DNA of 64,000 bases. It comes from Methylophaga sp. (GTDB lineage: Bacteria; Pseudomonadota; Gammaproteobacteria; Nitrosococcales; Methylophagaceae). Position 1 is the stretch's first letter. Every line of letters begins with the position of its first letter. The DNA is taken from positions 40,761 to 104,760 of the forward strand of contig NZSL01000017.1 of the NCBI GenBank assembly GCA_002696735.1, given 5' to 3'. This document shows, piece after piece, positions 1 to 8,074 of this stretch. The notes beneath the pieces are model-generated. The model had not been told where the DNA came from and did no database searches. It saw only the letters and a list, made by a program, of their open reading frames with translations. The position numbers and the translations under genes are program-made.

Positions 1-1
1 A

Positions 2-79
2 TTTGATGACGGCCCCGCCCCTACTGGCCTGCGCTATTGTATTAATTCGGTGGCGCTTGAATTTAATGACAAAGACTGA
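2..79 (+). CDS. C-terminal end of an unidentified protein (partial)
   Basis: Frame 2 is open from the window edge and reads as plausible coding sequence for 25 residues (ending in SVALEFNDKD) before a TGA at 77-79. The start lies outside the window. I do not recognise the family from so short a tail. The following GIY-YIG gene starts inside it (14-base overlap), which suggests the two are co-transcribed. Confidence 0.5.
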   Translation, partial: FDDGPAPTGLRYCINSVALEFNDKD

Positions 80-335
80 ATGGACGCTGTATATCATTCA
101 AGCTGCTAATGGTTATCTTTACACCGGTATAACCACTGATTTAGAACGTCGTTTAAAACAGCATCAAAACCATAACGGTGGGGCGCGTTTTTTTCATACC
201 AGTGATGCTCAGAAAGTGGTGTATCAGGAACAGCATCCTGATCGCAGCAGTGCCAGCCGTCGGGAAGCTGCAATCAAGAAACTCAGCAGGCAACAAAAAC
301 TGAACCTTATCGGTAACCCATCAGACCATGTATAA
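66..335 (+). CDS. GIY-YIG nuclease-superfamily protein (UPF0213/YhbQ type)
   Basis: This small single-domain GIY-YIG protein has 89 residues from the ATG at 66. The reading frame also extends upstream to position 3, but that stretch overlaps the tail of the preceding gene and does not look like the family. The core reads YIIQAANGYLYTGIT, the expected GIY...YIG strand pair, followed by ERRLKQH with the conserved Arg and by EAAIKKL. Family members are about 80-100 residues and are thought to bind or cut structured DNA; YhbQ was reported as a DNA-damage-related nuclease. The cellular role here is unknown. It overlaps the upstream gene tail and precedes ybiT on the same strand. Confidence 0.85.
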   Translation: MTKTEWTLYIIQAANGYLYTGITTDLERRLKQHQNHNGGARFFHTSDAQKVVYQEQHPDRSSASRREAAIKKLSRQQKLNLIGNPSDHV

Positions 336-336
336 T
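331..336 (+). promoter_or_regulatory. Possible -10 box upstream of ybiT
   Basis: A consensus TATAAT lies at the very end of the GIY-YIG gene, 54 bases before the ybiT start. No convincing -35 is seen at 16-18 bases upstream, so this rests on the -10 alone. Confidence 0.3.
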
Positions 337-389
337 GGCGGGTTTTTTCAGCACGTCTGAATTTCTCCTTTAGATACAGGATTTTAACT

Positions 390-1988
390 TTGTTAAGCAC
401 TGCTAACATTACCATGCAATTCGGGGCCAAGCCCCTGTTCGAAAACGTCTCGGTCAAATTCGGTGGCGGCAATCGCTACGGTCTGATTGGCGCCAATGGT
501 TGCGGGAAATCGACGTTTATGAAAATTCTGGCCGGCGTCCAAGAGCCCACCTCCGGTAATGTGAGTTACGACCCCAATGAATCTTATGCCGTATTAAAAC
601 AGGATCAGTTTGCTTACGAGGATCAACGCGTTATTGACGTGGTGATTATGGGGCAACCTGATTTATGGGATGTGCATCGTGAGCGCGATCGCATTTATAA
701 CCTGCCGGAAATGAGTGAAGAAGATGGTCTGAAAGTCGCTGAACTGGAAGGTCAATATGCGGAAATGGACGGTTATACTGCTGAATCCCGAGCTGGAGAA
801 TTATTATTAGGCGTCGGTATTCCGGTTGAACAGCATTATGGCCCGATGAGCGAAATCGCTCCCGGTTGGAAACTACGTATTCTGCTGGCTCAGGTACTGT
901 TTGCTGATCCCGATATTATGTTGCTCGATGAGCCGACCAACCATTTGGATATCAATACTATTCGCTGGCTGGAAGAGGTATTAAGCCAACGTAGCAGCAC
1001 CATGATCATCATTTCGCATGATCGCCATTTCCTCAATCGCATCTGTACTCATATGGCCGATATGGATTACGGCGAATTACGTATTTATCCGGGTAATTAT
1101 GATGAATACATGATTGCTTCCACCCAGGCACGTGAACGTCTGCAATCAGACAATGCGAAGAAAAAAGCGCAGATCAAAGAGCTGCAGGAATTCGTCTCAC
1201 GATTCTCTGCCAATGCTTCCAAAGCAAAACAGGCAACGTCCCGTCAAAAACAAATGGAAAAAATTCAGCTGGATGACATTAAACCTTCCAGCCGGGTGAA
1301 TCCGTTTATTCGTTTTAATCAGGAAAAGAAACTGTTCCGAAATGCACTGGAAGTCAGCAAGCTGACACAGGGCTACGATAACGAAAAACCGCTGTTTGAA
1401 AACTTCAGTTTTATGGCAGAAGTGGGTGAAAAAATTGCCGTGATTGGTCCTAACGGTATCGGTAAAACCACCTTTGTGAAAACACTGGTCGGTGAACTGG
1501 CCCCAAAATCCGGCAATGTAAAATGGTCGGAAAATGCCAATATCGGTTATTACGCACAGGATCATGATCATCTGTTTAAAAACAATATGACTCTGTTTGA
1601 GTGGATGTCCCAATGGGGTAGCCCTGAAGATGATGAACAGGTTATTCGTGGCACTCTAGGCCGCCTGCTGTTCTCCGGTCATATGATCGATAAAAAGGTC
1701 AATGTGCTGTCTGGTGGTGAAAAAGGCCGCATGTTGTTCGGCAAGCTTATTTTGCAAAAACCCAATATTCTGGTGATGGATGAGCCGACCAACCATATGG
1801 ATATGGAATCTATCGAATCACTTAACCTGGCATTGGAAAATTACGAAGGCACATTGATCTTCGTCTCCCATGACCGTGAATTTGTATCGTCATTGGCAAC
1901 ACGTGTGTTTGATATGGAAAATGAAGGTATCACTGACTTTACCGGCAGCTATGATGAGTACCTTAAAAGTCTTGGTATTAATAACTAG
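390..1988 (+). CDS. ybiT: ABC-F family ATPase YbiT
   Basis: This soluble tandem-ATPase protein belongs to the ABC-F family, whose members bind the ribosomal E site and affect translation; YbiT's exact role is less clear. At 532 residues it matches the roughly 530 of E. coli YbiT, and its N-terminus closely resembles YbiT. Walker A motifs are at about residues 34-42 (GANGCGKST) and 354-362 (GPNGIGKTT). DEPTNHLD and DEPTNHMD follow the Walker B strands, and LSGGE is at about 440. The first domain has the degenerate APGW signature usual in YbiT. A linker with many Lys and Gln residues joins the domains. The start is TTG at 390, with AGG nine bases upstream. The TAG stop lies in the target site of a MITE-like element. 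Confidence 0.93.
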   Translation: MLSTANITMQFGAKPLFENVSVKFGGGNRYGLIGANGCGKSTFMKILAGVQEPTSGNVSYDPNESYAVLKQDQFAYEDQRVIDVVIMGQPDLWDVHRERDRIYNLPEMSEEDGLKVAELEGQYAEMDGYTAESRAGELLLGVGIPVEQHYGPMSEIAPGWKLRILLAQVLFADPDIMLLDEPTNHLDINTIRWLEEVLSQRSSTMIIISHDRHFLNRICTHMADMDYGELRIYPGNYDEYMIASTQARERLQSDNAKKKAQIKELQEFVSRFSANASKAKQATSRQKQMEKIQLDDIKPSSRVNPFIRFNQEKKLFRNALEVSKLTQGYDNEKPLFENFSFMAEVGEKIAVIGPNGIGKTTFVKTLVGELAPKSGNVKWSENANIGYYAQDHDHLFKNNMTLFEWMSQWGSPEDDEQVIRGTLGRLLFSGHMIDKKVNVLSGGEKGRMLFGKLILQKPNILVMDEPTNHMDMESIESLNLALENYEGTLIFVSHDREFVSSLATRVFDMENEGITDFTGSYDEYLKSLGINN

Positions 1989-2065
1989 GGCTTGTTGGTC
2001 TTACATCTCCGCCTCTGTTGTGAGCTGAAGGGCTGTGACTATTTTTGCGGCCGCCTGCGTTGTAT

Positions 2066-2085
2066 GAAATACATCCCTGTATTTC
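2066..2085. repeat. Palindrome inside the MITE-like element
   Basis: GAAATACA and TGTATTTC form an exact 8-base inverted repeat around TCCC. The outer flanks (GCGGCCGCC at 2047 and GCGGCC near 2095) extend it as an imperfect stem, so the whole 2047-2103 segment could fold. Confidence 0.8.
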
Positions 2086-2111
2086 ACCGCTACGCGGCCA
2101 GCTAAGCTGTT

Positions 2112-2134
2112 CAAATGAGTTCCAGACTCATTTG
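2112..2134. repeat. Second palindrome inside the MITE-like element
   Basis: CAAATGAGT and ACTCATTTG form an exact 9-base inverted repeat around TCCAG. It follows directly after the first palindrome within the same element. Confidence 0.8.
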
Positions 2135-2191
2135 TCAATCACTTATGTAGGAAGGCTACACTGCGTGCTTTCCGCCTTGTCGGACACAAAA

Positions 2192-2235
2192 ATAGCCGCC
2201 AGCAGTGGTGGATATGAAAGAGCAACAAACCCTAG
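2192..2235. repeat. Right-end 44-bp repeat, copy 1
   Basis: This segment runs from ATAGCCGCC to ACCCTAG. It is the right terminus of the element at 1988-2232 and matches the lone copy at 57948-57991 at 40 of 44 positions. Inside it, CCGCCA-GCAG-TGGTGG can form a 6-bp hairpin with one G-U pair, similar in layout to REP sequences (short conserved head plus hairpin). Confidence 0.8.
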
Positions 2236-2254
2236 GCTCGACACTTCTAATCCG

Positions 2255-2283
2255 GGTCAATGCGCTTTATCGGCGCATTGACC
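2255..2283. repeat. Perfect 11-bp inverted repeat
   Basis: GGTCAATGCGC and GCGCATTGACC flank a 7-base loop, just outside the element and about 70 bases before the SYLF gene. No T-run follows on the plus strand, so it is not a standard terminator. It could be an operator, a second small element or a processed RNA hairpin. Confidence 0.7.
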
Positions 2284-2352
2284 GACCTACTTCCCTGTAT
2301 TCATTTCGCATGCTATTTTGAAATCCCAATAACGTCGTTGAGGATTTTCAGC

Positions 2353-2916
2353 ATGTTATACCGACAAATGTTTTATCTCCCTGTTTTATTAGCGATATTT
2401 TTCGCTTTTGCATTGTTTACTCTATCTGCACCATCCCAAGCAGCATCTGCCACTGAAATTGATATCAAAGTCGATGAAGCTCTGAAACGTTTCAAGAGTG
2501 AAGTTTCTGGTGGAGATCGTTTCCTCGAAAAAGCAAAAGGCGTATTAGTTTTTCCGGATGTCATTAAAGCCGGATTTGGTATTGGCGGTGAATATGGTGA
2601 AGGTGCACTTCGCATCGGCGGCAGCACTGTGGATTATTACAATACTGCGGGTGCCTCTATCGGCTTTCAATTGGGAGCCCAACAAAAAACGGTGATCCTG
2701 GTATTTATGAATGATCAGGCTTTAAAACAATTTCGTGACAGCGAGGGTTGGAAAGCCGGGGTTGATGGTTCGGTAGCAGTAGTTGAATGGGGCGTGGGTG
2801 AAGATATCAATACTACTGATATCAAAGATCCGATTGTTGGCTTTGTCTTCAGTAACAAAGGGTTGATGTATAACTTGACGCTCGAAGGCGCCAAGTTTAC
2901 CAAGCTCAATAAGTAG
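2353..2916 (+). CDS. Secreted SYLF-domain (YSC84-like) lipid-binding protein
   Basis: The protein has 187 residues from the ATG at 2353, which follows a GAGG at 2339; the open frame reaches back to 2260 but without a ribosome site. An N-terminal signal peptide (hydrophobic to about residue 30, then SQAASA) points to export to the periplasm. The rest is the SYLF/Ysc84 domain: KAKGVLVFPDVIKAGFGIGG, then the GASIGFQLGAQ and DPIVGFVFSNKGL strands. The family binds phospholipids or phosphoinositides in eukaryotes; its bacterial role is not settled and may relate to the envelope. It is a single gene, convergent with dodecin. Confidence 0.85.
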   Translation: MLYRQMFYLPVLLAIFFAFALFTLSAPSQAASATEIDIKVDEALKRFKSEVSGGDRFLEKAKGVLVFPDVIKAGFGIGGEYGEGALRIGGSTVDYYNTAGASIGFQLGAQQKTVILVFMNDQALKQFRDSEGWKAGVDGSVAVVEWGVGEDINTTDIKDPIVGFVFSNKGLMYNLTLEGAKFTKLNK

Positions 2917-2932
2917 TATTGGAGGCCTGTTT

Positions 2933-3142
2933 TTAGCCTTCGATACGAAAACCGATTTTGATAGTGACCTGCCAGTAACGGACTCCGCCGTTTTCGATAT
3001 AACCGCGAGTGTCCGTTACTTCAAACCAATGCAGGTTTTTAACGGTCTCAGCAGCTTTTGCAATCGCGTTCTCAATGGCTTTATCTGAACTTTCAGCAGA
3101 GCTGCCAGTGATTTCAATATGTTTATAAACATGTTCAGTCAT
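2933..3142 (-). CDS. Dodecin (flavin-binding dodecameric protein)
   Basis: Dodecin is a 69-residue protein that assembles into a hollow dodecamer and stores or buffers flavins in the cytoplasm. The sequence shows the family pattern: VYKHIEITGSS, then the helix SDKAIENAIAKAAETVKNLHWFEV with the conserved Trp that stacks on the isoalloxazine ring, then YWQVTIKIGFRIEG. Length matches the family (65-75). It lies 12 bases downstream of the formate/nitrite-type channel gene and is likely co-transcribed with it. The 3' end faces the SYLF gene with 16 bases between stops. Confidence 0.92.
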   Translation of the reverse strand: MTEHVYKHIEITGSSAESSDKAIENAIAKAAETVKNLHWFEVTDTRGYIENGGVRYWQVTIKIGFRIEG

Positions 3143-3154
3143 AATAATTCCTTG

Positions 3155-3973
3155 TTATTTGCGTAAATAGATAAACCAGTAAAACAGGCCGACAAAGATA
3201 CTGCCTCCCAGCATATTGCCCAATGTCACCGGGATCAAGTTATGCCAGAAAAAACCACCAATCGTTAACTGTTCTGAAATGACGAGTGAGGTTCCTGCTT
3301 GTGTTTCTGCCAGTAACCCAGCCGGAATAAAAAACATATTAGCAACAGAGTGTTCAAATCCAAGAGCGACAAAGGCGGTAATAGGAAAAATTACTGCCAG
3401 CACTTTATCAGTCACACTGCGCCCCGCCATACACAACCAGACGGCCAGACATACAAGGATATTGCACAATACACCACGAGTGAACGCCTCAATCCAGCTC
3501 ATATTCACTTTACTGTCAGCAATCGCCACCACTTTATGGCCAAGAGCCCCATCGCCCTGCCACCATAAGCCACTTAAATACATCAACAATAAAATGCCAA
3601 TTGCCCCCATAAAATTACCAATATAAACAATTGCCCAATTCTGAATCAGTTGCCTAAAACTAATCAGGCCATCGATACAGGCCATCACCAATAAGTTGTT
3701 ACCGGTAAATAATTCTGCCCCGGCAACCACCACCAGAATCAATCCCAGGCAAAATGCCAATCCGCCAATTAGTCGCATAATTCCAGCAGGCATATTGCCA
3801 ACGTCAAAGGTCACCAGTGTAAAGAATGCCGCTCCCAGCGCGATAAACGCTCCAGCTAATAATGAAAGAGCAAAAACTCTTAATGGATCTACAGTACATT
3901 TGCTCATACTGATTTTTTCCAGACGACGAGCAATTTCTGCCGGGGTATAAGCATCAACTGAAAATGGATCCAT
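3155..3973 (-). CDS. Formate/nitrite transporter (FNT) family channel
   Basis: This is a 272-residue inner-membrane protein of the FocA/NirC family, pentameric channels for small monovalent anions such as formate, nitrite or hydrosulfide. About six hydrophobic segments are visible, with the family signature AELFTGNN in the first half and GFEHSVANMFFIPAG containing the conserved pore histidine in the second. Substrate cannot be told from sequence alone. If the host is a C1 user, formate would be reasonable, but that is inference. It starts at ATG 3973, 184 bases from deaD, which is divergent, and is followed by dodecin. Confidence 0.88.
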   Translation of the reverse strand: MDPFSVDAYTPAEIARRLEKISMSKCTVDPLRVFALSLLAGAFIALGAAFFTLVTFDVGNMPAGIMRLIGGLAFCLGLILVVVAGAELFTGNNLLVMACIDGLISFRQLIQNWAIVYIGNFMGAIGILLLMYLSGLWWQGDGALGHKVVAIADSKVNMSWIEAFTRGVLCNILVCLAVWLCMAGRSVTDKVLAVIFPITAFVALGFEHSVANMFFIPAGLLAETQAGTSLVISEQLTIGGFFWHNLIPVTLGNMLGGSIFVGLFYWFIYLRK

Positions 3974-4157
3974 GATATTTTCTCAATTATGAAAAACAAG
4001 TTAGATGATAATCACATACATGTGCTTACAGCACCATGCCCATCGAAATAAATGAATGATTTTGCTATCTTTTCATTGAGTGGGCACGTATAATTGCATG
4101 CTCGCAAATGTCACTTTTACAGCTTTGTTTCCAAAGCTGCCCATCACAGGTTATTCA

Positions 4158-5966
4158 ATGTCCACACCAGAAAACGATTCAACACCCTCATTCGCTGAGT
4201 TAGGGTTAGCTGCTCCAATTTTACAAGCTGTACAACAAGCCGGTTATGAAACACCTTCGCCAATTCAGGCGCAAAGTATTCCACCTTTACTTGCTGGTAG
4301 AGATTTACTTGGTCAGGCCCAAACCGGTACCGGTAAAACCGCTGCCTTTGCCTTACCGCTGTTAAGCCGTATAGATCTGAAAAACAAAGCCACCCAAATG
4401 TTGGTGTTAGCACCGACTCGTGAATTGGCTATTCAGGTTTCAGAAGCGATCCAAAGCTACGCTCGTCACCTGAAAGATTTCCATATTCTGCCAATTTATG
4501 GCGGTCAAAGCATGGGCATCCAATTACGCTCATTACAACGTAAACCACAAGTTGTTGTCGGTACGCCGGGTCGTATTCTGGATCACATTCGTCGTGGCAC
4601 ATTGAAGCTGGATAAACTTGAAGCATTAGTGCTTGATGAAGCTGATGAAATGCTGCGTATGGGCTTTATTGATGATGTAGAAACCATCCTTAAAGAAACC
4701 CCCGAAAAACGTCAGGTAGCTTTATTCTCCGCTACCATGCCTGGTCCTATTCACCGTGTTGCACAGAAATATCTGAAAGATCCGGTGGATGTACGCATTC
4801 AATCCAAAACATCAACTGTCACCACCATTAACCAGCGTTACTGGCAAGTAACCGGTATGCACAAACTGGATGCGTTAACCCGCATTCTGGAAGTCGAAGA
4901 CTTTGATGGCATGATCATCTTCGTGCGCACCAAAAACGCCACTGTTGAGCTGGCTGAAAAGCTGGAAGCTCGTGGTTATTCTGCTTCGGCGATTAATGGC
5001 GATATGAATCAGGCATTGCGTGAAAAAACCATCGAACGCATGAAAAAAGGCAGTATTGATATCCTGATTGCCACCGACGTCGCTGCACGTGGTCTGGATA
5101 TCGAACGCATGAGCCATGTGGTCAACTACGATATTCCTTACGATACCGAGTCCTATGTGCATCGTATTGGCCGTACCGGTCGTGCTGGTCGTAAAGGTGA
5201 GGCCATTCTGTTTGTCTCCCCTCGCGAAACACGTATGTTAAGTGCCATCGAGAAAGCCACGCGCCAGGTAATTACCAAAATGCAATTACCGAGCAGTGAA
5301 GATATTGCTGATCGCCGTGTTCTGCAATTCATGGAACAACTCAGTGAAACCATTGAGTCTCAGGAACTGGCTTATTTCGAAACCTTAATCAGTCAATATC
5401 AACAGGAACATAATGCCGACCCGATTGAAATCGCTGCCGCATTAGCCTTTTTGGTACAGAAAGACCGTCCGTTAAAACCGGTTAAACATGTTACACAACG
5501 ACCAGCTCGTGAAGAACGCGAACGCGGACCACGTCAGGAACGTGGTGAACGTCCTGCCCGGGGCAGCCGTGAAGACCGTCCACCAAGAGAAAAACGGGCT
5601 CCACGTCCACATCCAAATGAGCCGGATATGGATACTTACCGTGTTGAAGTCGGTCGCGCCGACAAAATTGAACCACGGAATCTGGTAGGCGCAATTGCTA
5701 ATGAGTCAGGTATCGAAAGTCAATTTATCGGCCGTATTACCATTAATGAGGATCATAGTCTGATTGACTTGCCACAAGGCATGCCAAAAGATATGTTCCA
5801 GCAAATACGCAAGGTTTGGGTCAATAACAAACAACTGAATATGAGCCTGGCGACTGATGAAGCTGTTGCGGAAAGTGCGGCAGCCCGCCCATCACGCCGT
5901 AACTTCAGCAAAGATCGCAAAGACGGTCCAAAAAGCAAACCAGCCAGGAAGTTTAAGAAAAGCTAA
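4158..5966 (+). CDS. deaD: ATP-dependent RNA helicase DeaD/CsdA
   Basis: This DEAD-box RNA helicase acts in ribosome assembly and mRNA decay, especially in the cold. From the ATG at 4158 (AGG eight bases before) it has 602 residues; earlier in-frame starts at 4080 and 4098 add sequence unlike the family. Helicase motifs are clear: Q motif (PSPIQAQSIPPLL), AQTGTGKT, PTRELAIQV, VLDEADEM, FSATMP, ARGLDIE and HRIGRTGRAGR. After the core comes a basic, arginine- and proline-rich stretch (about residues 445-490), then a DbpA-like RNA-binding fold (YRVEVGR...IGRITI) as in E. coli DeaD, and a Lys/Arg-rich tail. It is a single gene with its own terminator. Confidence 0.93.
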   Translation: MSTPENDSTPSFAELGLAAPILQAVQQAGYETPSPIQAQSIPPLLAGRDLLGQAQTGTGKTAAFALPLLSRIDLKNKATQMLVLAPTRELAIQVSEAIQSYARHLKDFHILPIYGGQSMGIQLRSLQRKPQVVVGTPGRILDHIRRGTLKLDKLEALVLDEADEMLRMGFIDDVETILKETPEKRQVALFSATMPGPIHRVAQKYLKDPVDVRIQSKTSTVTTINQRYWQVTGMHKLDALTRILEVEDFDGMIIFVRTKNATVELAEKLEARGYSASAINGDMNQALREKTIERMKKGSIDILIATDVAARGLDIERMSHVVNYDIPYDTESYVHRIGRTGRAGRKGEAILFVSPRETRMLSAIEKATRQVITKMQLPSSEDIADRRVLQFMEQLSETIESQELAYFETLISQYQQEHNADPIEIAAALAFLVQKDRPLKPVKHVTQRPAREERERGPRQERGERPARGSREDRPPREKRAPRPHPNEPDMDTYRVEVGRADKIEPRNLVGAIANESGIESQFIGRITINEDHSLIDLPQGMPKDMFQQIRKVWVNNKQLNMSLATDEAVAESAAARPSRRNFSKDRKDGPKSKPARKFKKS

Positions 5967-5992
5967 AAACTAAACTCTCTCAATAATAAAAA

Positions 5993-6019
5993 GTCACTGC
6001 CAGCAGTGACTTTTTTTTT
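5993..6019 (+). terminator. Intrinsic terminator of deaD
   Basis: GTCACTG-CCAG-CAGTGAC forms an exact 7-bp stem followed by nine T residues. An A-run before the stem extends pairing with the T-run. It lies 26 bases after the deaD stop. Confidence 0.92.
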
Positions 6020-6040
6020 GAGCATGCCACAATAGCGTTC

Positions 6041-7270
6041 ATGCTGAATATCATCTGGGTCGCCTTTTTTCTCATTGCCTTTGCAGTAGCTTTATTTAAG
6101 CTGCTGGTGTTAGGCGACACCGAAATTTTCAACCAGATCATGCAGGCAATGTTTGCCCTGTCCAAAACAGCTTTTGAAATTGCACTTGGCCTGACCGGTA
6201 TTCTTGCCCTGTGGCTGGGTATTATGAAAATTGGCGAACGCAGTGGCTTTGTCGAATTATTGACCCGAGGATTATCCCCGCTTTTTACACGGCTGATGCC
6301 AGAGGTACCAAAGAATCATCCGGCCCTCGGAGCGATGGTGATGAACATCTCAGCCAATGCGCTTGGACTGGATAATGCCGCGACTCCATTAGGTATTAAA
6401 GCAATGCAGGAACTGCAAAAGCTTAATCCGTTAAAAGATACCGCCAGTAACGCCCAGATCTTGTTTCTGGTAATTAATACCTCTGCCGTTACGTTATTTC
6501 CAGTCACTATTTTTACCTATCGCGCTCAGATGGGTTCTGCCAATCCTACAGACGTATTTATACCATTGTTAATTGCCACCTATTTTTCCACCTTGATTGG
6601 TTTAATCACTGTGGCGGCAGTACAGAAAATTAACCTTCTGGACCGGGTAGTGTTGATGTATCTGGGGGGATTCAGTGCCTTTGTATTTGGTCTGTTAGCC
6701 TATTTTTCCAGTCTGGAACAATCACAGATGCTGGTGCAATCCGCCATTATCAGCAATGTCGTCATTTTTTCATTGGTCATCGCATTTATAGTGGCGGCGG
6801 CATGGCAACGGGTCAATGCTTACGAGGCTTTTATTGAAGGGGCCAAAGAAGGTTTCTCGACGGCAGTAATGATTATTCCCTATCTGGTTGCCATGTTGGT
6901 GGCAATTGGCGTTTTCCGTGCCAGTGGGGCGCTTGACTTGATTGCAGATGGTATTCGTTCCGGCGTACTGGCGCTGGGAATGGATGATAGGTTTGTCGAT
7001 GCATTACCCACTGCGTTAATGAAGCCTTTCAGTGGTAGCGGGGCTCGTGCCATGATGATCGATACCATGGAAGTACATGGGGCAGATTCATTTGCCGGAA
7101 GACTTGCTTCAATAGTTCAGGGCAGCACTGAAACCACTTTTTATGTGTTGGCGGTTTATTTTGGTGCGGTTGGAATTCAGAAAATCCGTCATGCTGTTGC
7201 CTGTGGACTGGCAGCAGATGTTGCCGGCATCACCGCAGCCATTCTGGTCGCCTACTGGTTTTTCGGTTGA
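6041..7270 (+). CDS. Fused SpmA/SpmB-type nucleoside-recognition (Gate) membrane protein
   Basis: This 409-residue inner-membrane protein is made of two Gate domains. The N-terminal half matches the Bacillus spore-maturation protein SpmA (MNISANALGLDNAATPLGIKAM). The C-terminal half matches SpmB (EGFSTAVMIIPYLVAMLVAI, ALMKPFSGSGARAMM, GSTETTFYVLAVYFG). In Bacillus these are separate genes affecting spore core dehydration; single-chain fusions occur in non-sporulating proteobacteria, where the substrate is unknown. About nine hydrophobic segments are visible. It stands alone, 20 bases after the deaD terminator and followed by a 162-base gap. Confidence 0.85.
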   Translation: MLNIIWVAFFLIAFAVALFKLLVLGDTEIFNQIMQAMFALSKTAFEIALGLTGILALWLGIMKIGERSGFVELLTRGLSPLFTRLMPEVPKNHPALGAMVMNISANALGLDNAATPLGIKAMQELQKLNPLKDTASNAQILFLVINTSAVTLFPVTIFTYRAQMGSANPTDVFIPLLIATYFSTLIGLITVAAVQKINLLDRVVLMYLGGFSAFVFGLLAYFSSLEQSQMLVQSAIISNVVIFSLVIAFIVAAAWQRVNAYEAFIEGAKEGFSTAVMIIPYLVAMLVAIGVFRASGALDLIADGIRSGVLALGMDDRFVDALPTALMKPFSGSGARAMMIDTMEVHGADSFAGRLASIVQGSTETTFYVLAVYFGAVGIQKIRHAVACGLAADVAGITAAILVAYWFFG

Positions 7271-7432
7271 AAGATTATTGCCTGATTTTTTTTGCTGCCA
7301 GCAATAACGACACCAGCACAAAATAATCCTTCAAAGAAAATCAAATTCTGCTACATTCTATCGCCCGTTCAATGGCTTAGCTATGTCAATTAACCATAAC
7401 AAAGTTACTCACTCTTCTGGAGAATCGCTTCT

Positions 7433-8074
7433 TTGAACGCTCAGTCTGTTGTTGATTATGCCGTATTTGATCTGATTGCTGATGCGCTGACCACCCACGG
7501 TTATTGCATCCTGCCACAATTATTGCCTCCCGCTTTAACCCATGATCTATACCGCAGAGTTGCCCGTCTGGATGAGCATAATGACTTGAGTCAGGCAGGA
7601 ATAGGCCGGGAACAACAACATCAGCTAAATGAGAAAATCCGCACCGATGAAACCCGTTGGCTAGACCCGGATAATAGCATCGACCTGGCATATCTCACCC
7701 ATATGGCAGATTTCCGGCTGGCAATGAATCAACGGTTGTTTCTCGGCTTGTTTGATTATGAATCACATTACGCCCATTATCCTTCAGGGGCCTTCTACAA
7801 ACGTCATGTCGATGCATTTAAAGGTCAGTCCAACCGTGTATTAACAACGGTGATGTATTTAAATCCATTCTGGCAAACTCAGGATGGTGGCCAATTGCAG
7901 ATCTATGACATCAATGATGATAATCTGATTCTATCTGTTGAACCTGAAATGGGCACATTTGTGGTTTTTTTAAGTGAGCAGTTTCCGCATGAAGTTCTCC
8001 CCTCGAAACGGGATCGTTACAGCATTGCAGGCTGGTTCCGGATTCAGGATCCATTGCAGGCCCCGATAATATGA
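7433..8074 (+). CDS. 2OG-Fe(II) oxygenase (prolyl-4-hydroxylase-like)
   Basis: This 213-residue protein has the double-stranded beta-helix fold of 2-oxoglutarate- and iron-dependent dioxygenases. The iron ligands are readable: H125 and D127 in RHVDAF, H186 in FPHEVLP, with R195 placed to bind 2-oxoglutarate. Sequences around YLNPFW and DGGQLQIY resemble bacterial SM-20/P4H homologues, which in some species hydroxylate a prolyl residue of a translation factor. The substrate here is unknown. The start is TTG at 7433 with GGAG ten bases upstream. Its stop overlaps the ATG of the deformylase gene (ATGA), so both are translated from one mRNA. Confidence 0.85.
   Translation: MNAQSVVDYAVFDLIADALTTHGYCILPQLLPPALTHDLYRRVARLDEHNDLSQAGIGREQQHQLNEKIRTDETRWLDPDNSIDLAYLTHMADFRLAMNQRLFLGLFDYESHYAHYPSGAFYKRHVDAFKGQSNRVLTTVMYLNPFWQTQDGGQLQIYDINDDNLILSVEPEMGTFVVFLSEQFPHEVLPSKRDRYSIAGWFRIQDPLQAPII

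Larger units (their letters stand above)
1988..2232. mobile_element. MITE-like element with imperfect terminal inverted repeats in a CTAG site
   Basis: The left end (CTAGGGCTTGTTGGTCTT, from 1985) and the reverse complement of the right end (CTAGGGTTTGTTGCTCTT, from 2235) match over about 36 bases with scattered differences. The inner motif CTATTTTTG also recurs in inverted orientation. The core is 245 bases, bounded by TA at 1986-1987 and 2233-2234. Removing the core plus one TA restores an uninterrupted CTAG. This fits a non-autonomous derivative of an IS630/Tc1-type transposon, a group known to duplicate TA and, in IS630 itself, to prefer CTAG; the assignment is inference. No transposase fragment is visible. 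The inside holds two palindromes. The insertion preserves the TAG stop codon of ybiT. Confidence 0.65.

Noticed and set aside
2045..2281. 78-codon plus-strand frame inside the MITE-like element
   Set aside because: It runs through two palindromes and the element end, has no ribosome site and no protein-like pattern. It is not a transposase remnant that I can recognise.
2917..2945. Possible terminator between the SYLF gene and dodecin
   Set aside because: Only short AGGCC/GGCT-type pairings are present, too weak to support a terminator.
4080..4157. Upstream starts for deaD at GTG 4080 or ATG 4098
   Set aside because: The added residues do not resemble the family, and the ATG at 4158 has a ribosome site and the expected distance to the Q motif.
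7275..7307. TTATTGC...GCAATAA inverted repeat after the SpmA/B-type gene
   Set aside because: The stem is only 7 weak base pairs with a 19-base loop and the T-run lies in the loop, so I do not call it a terminator.
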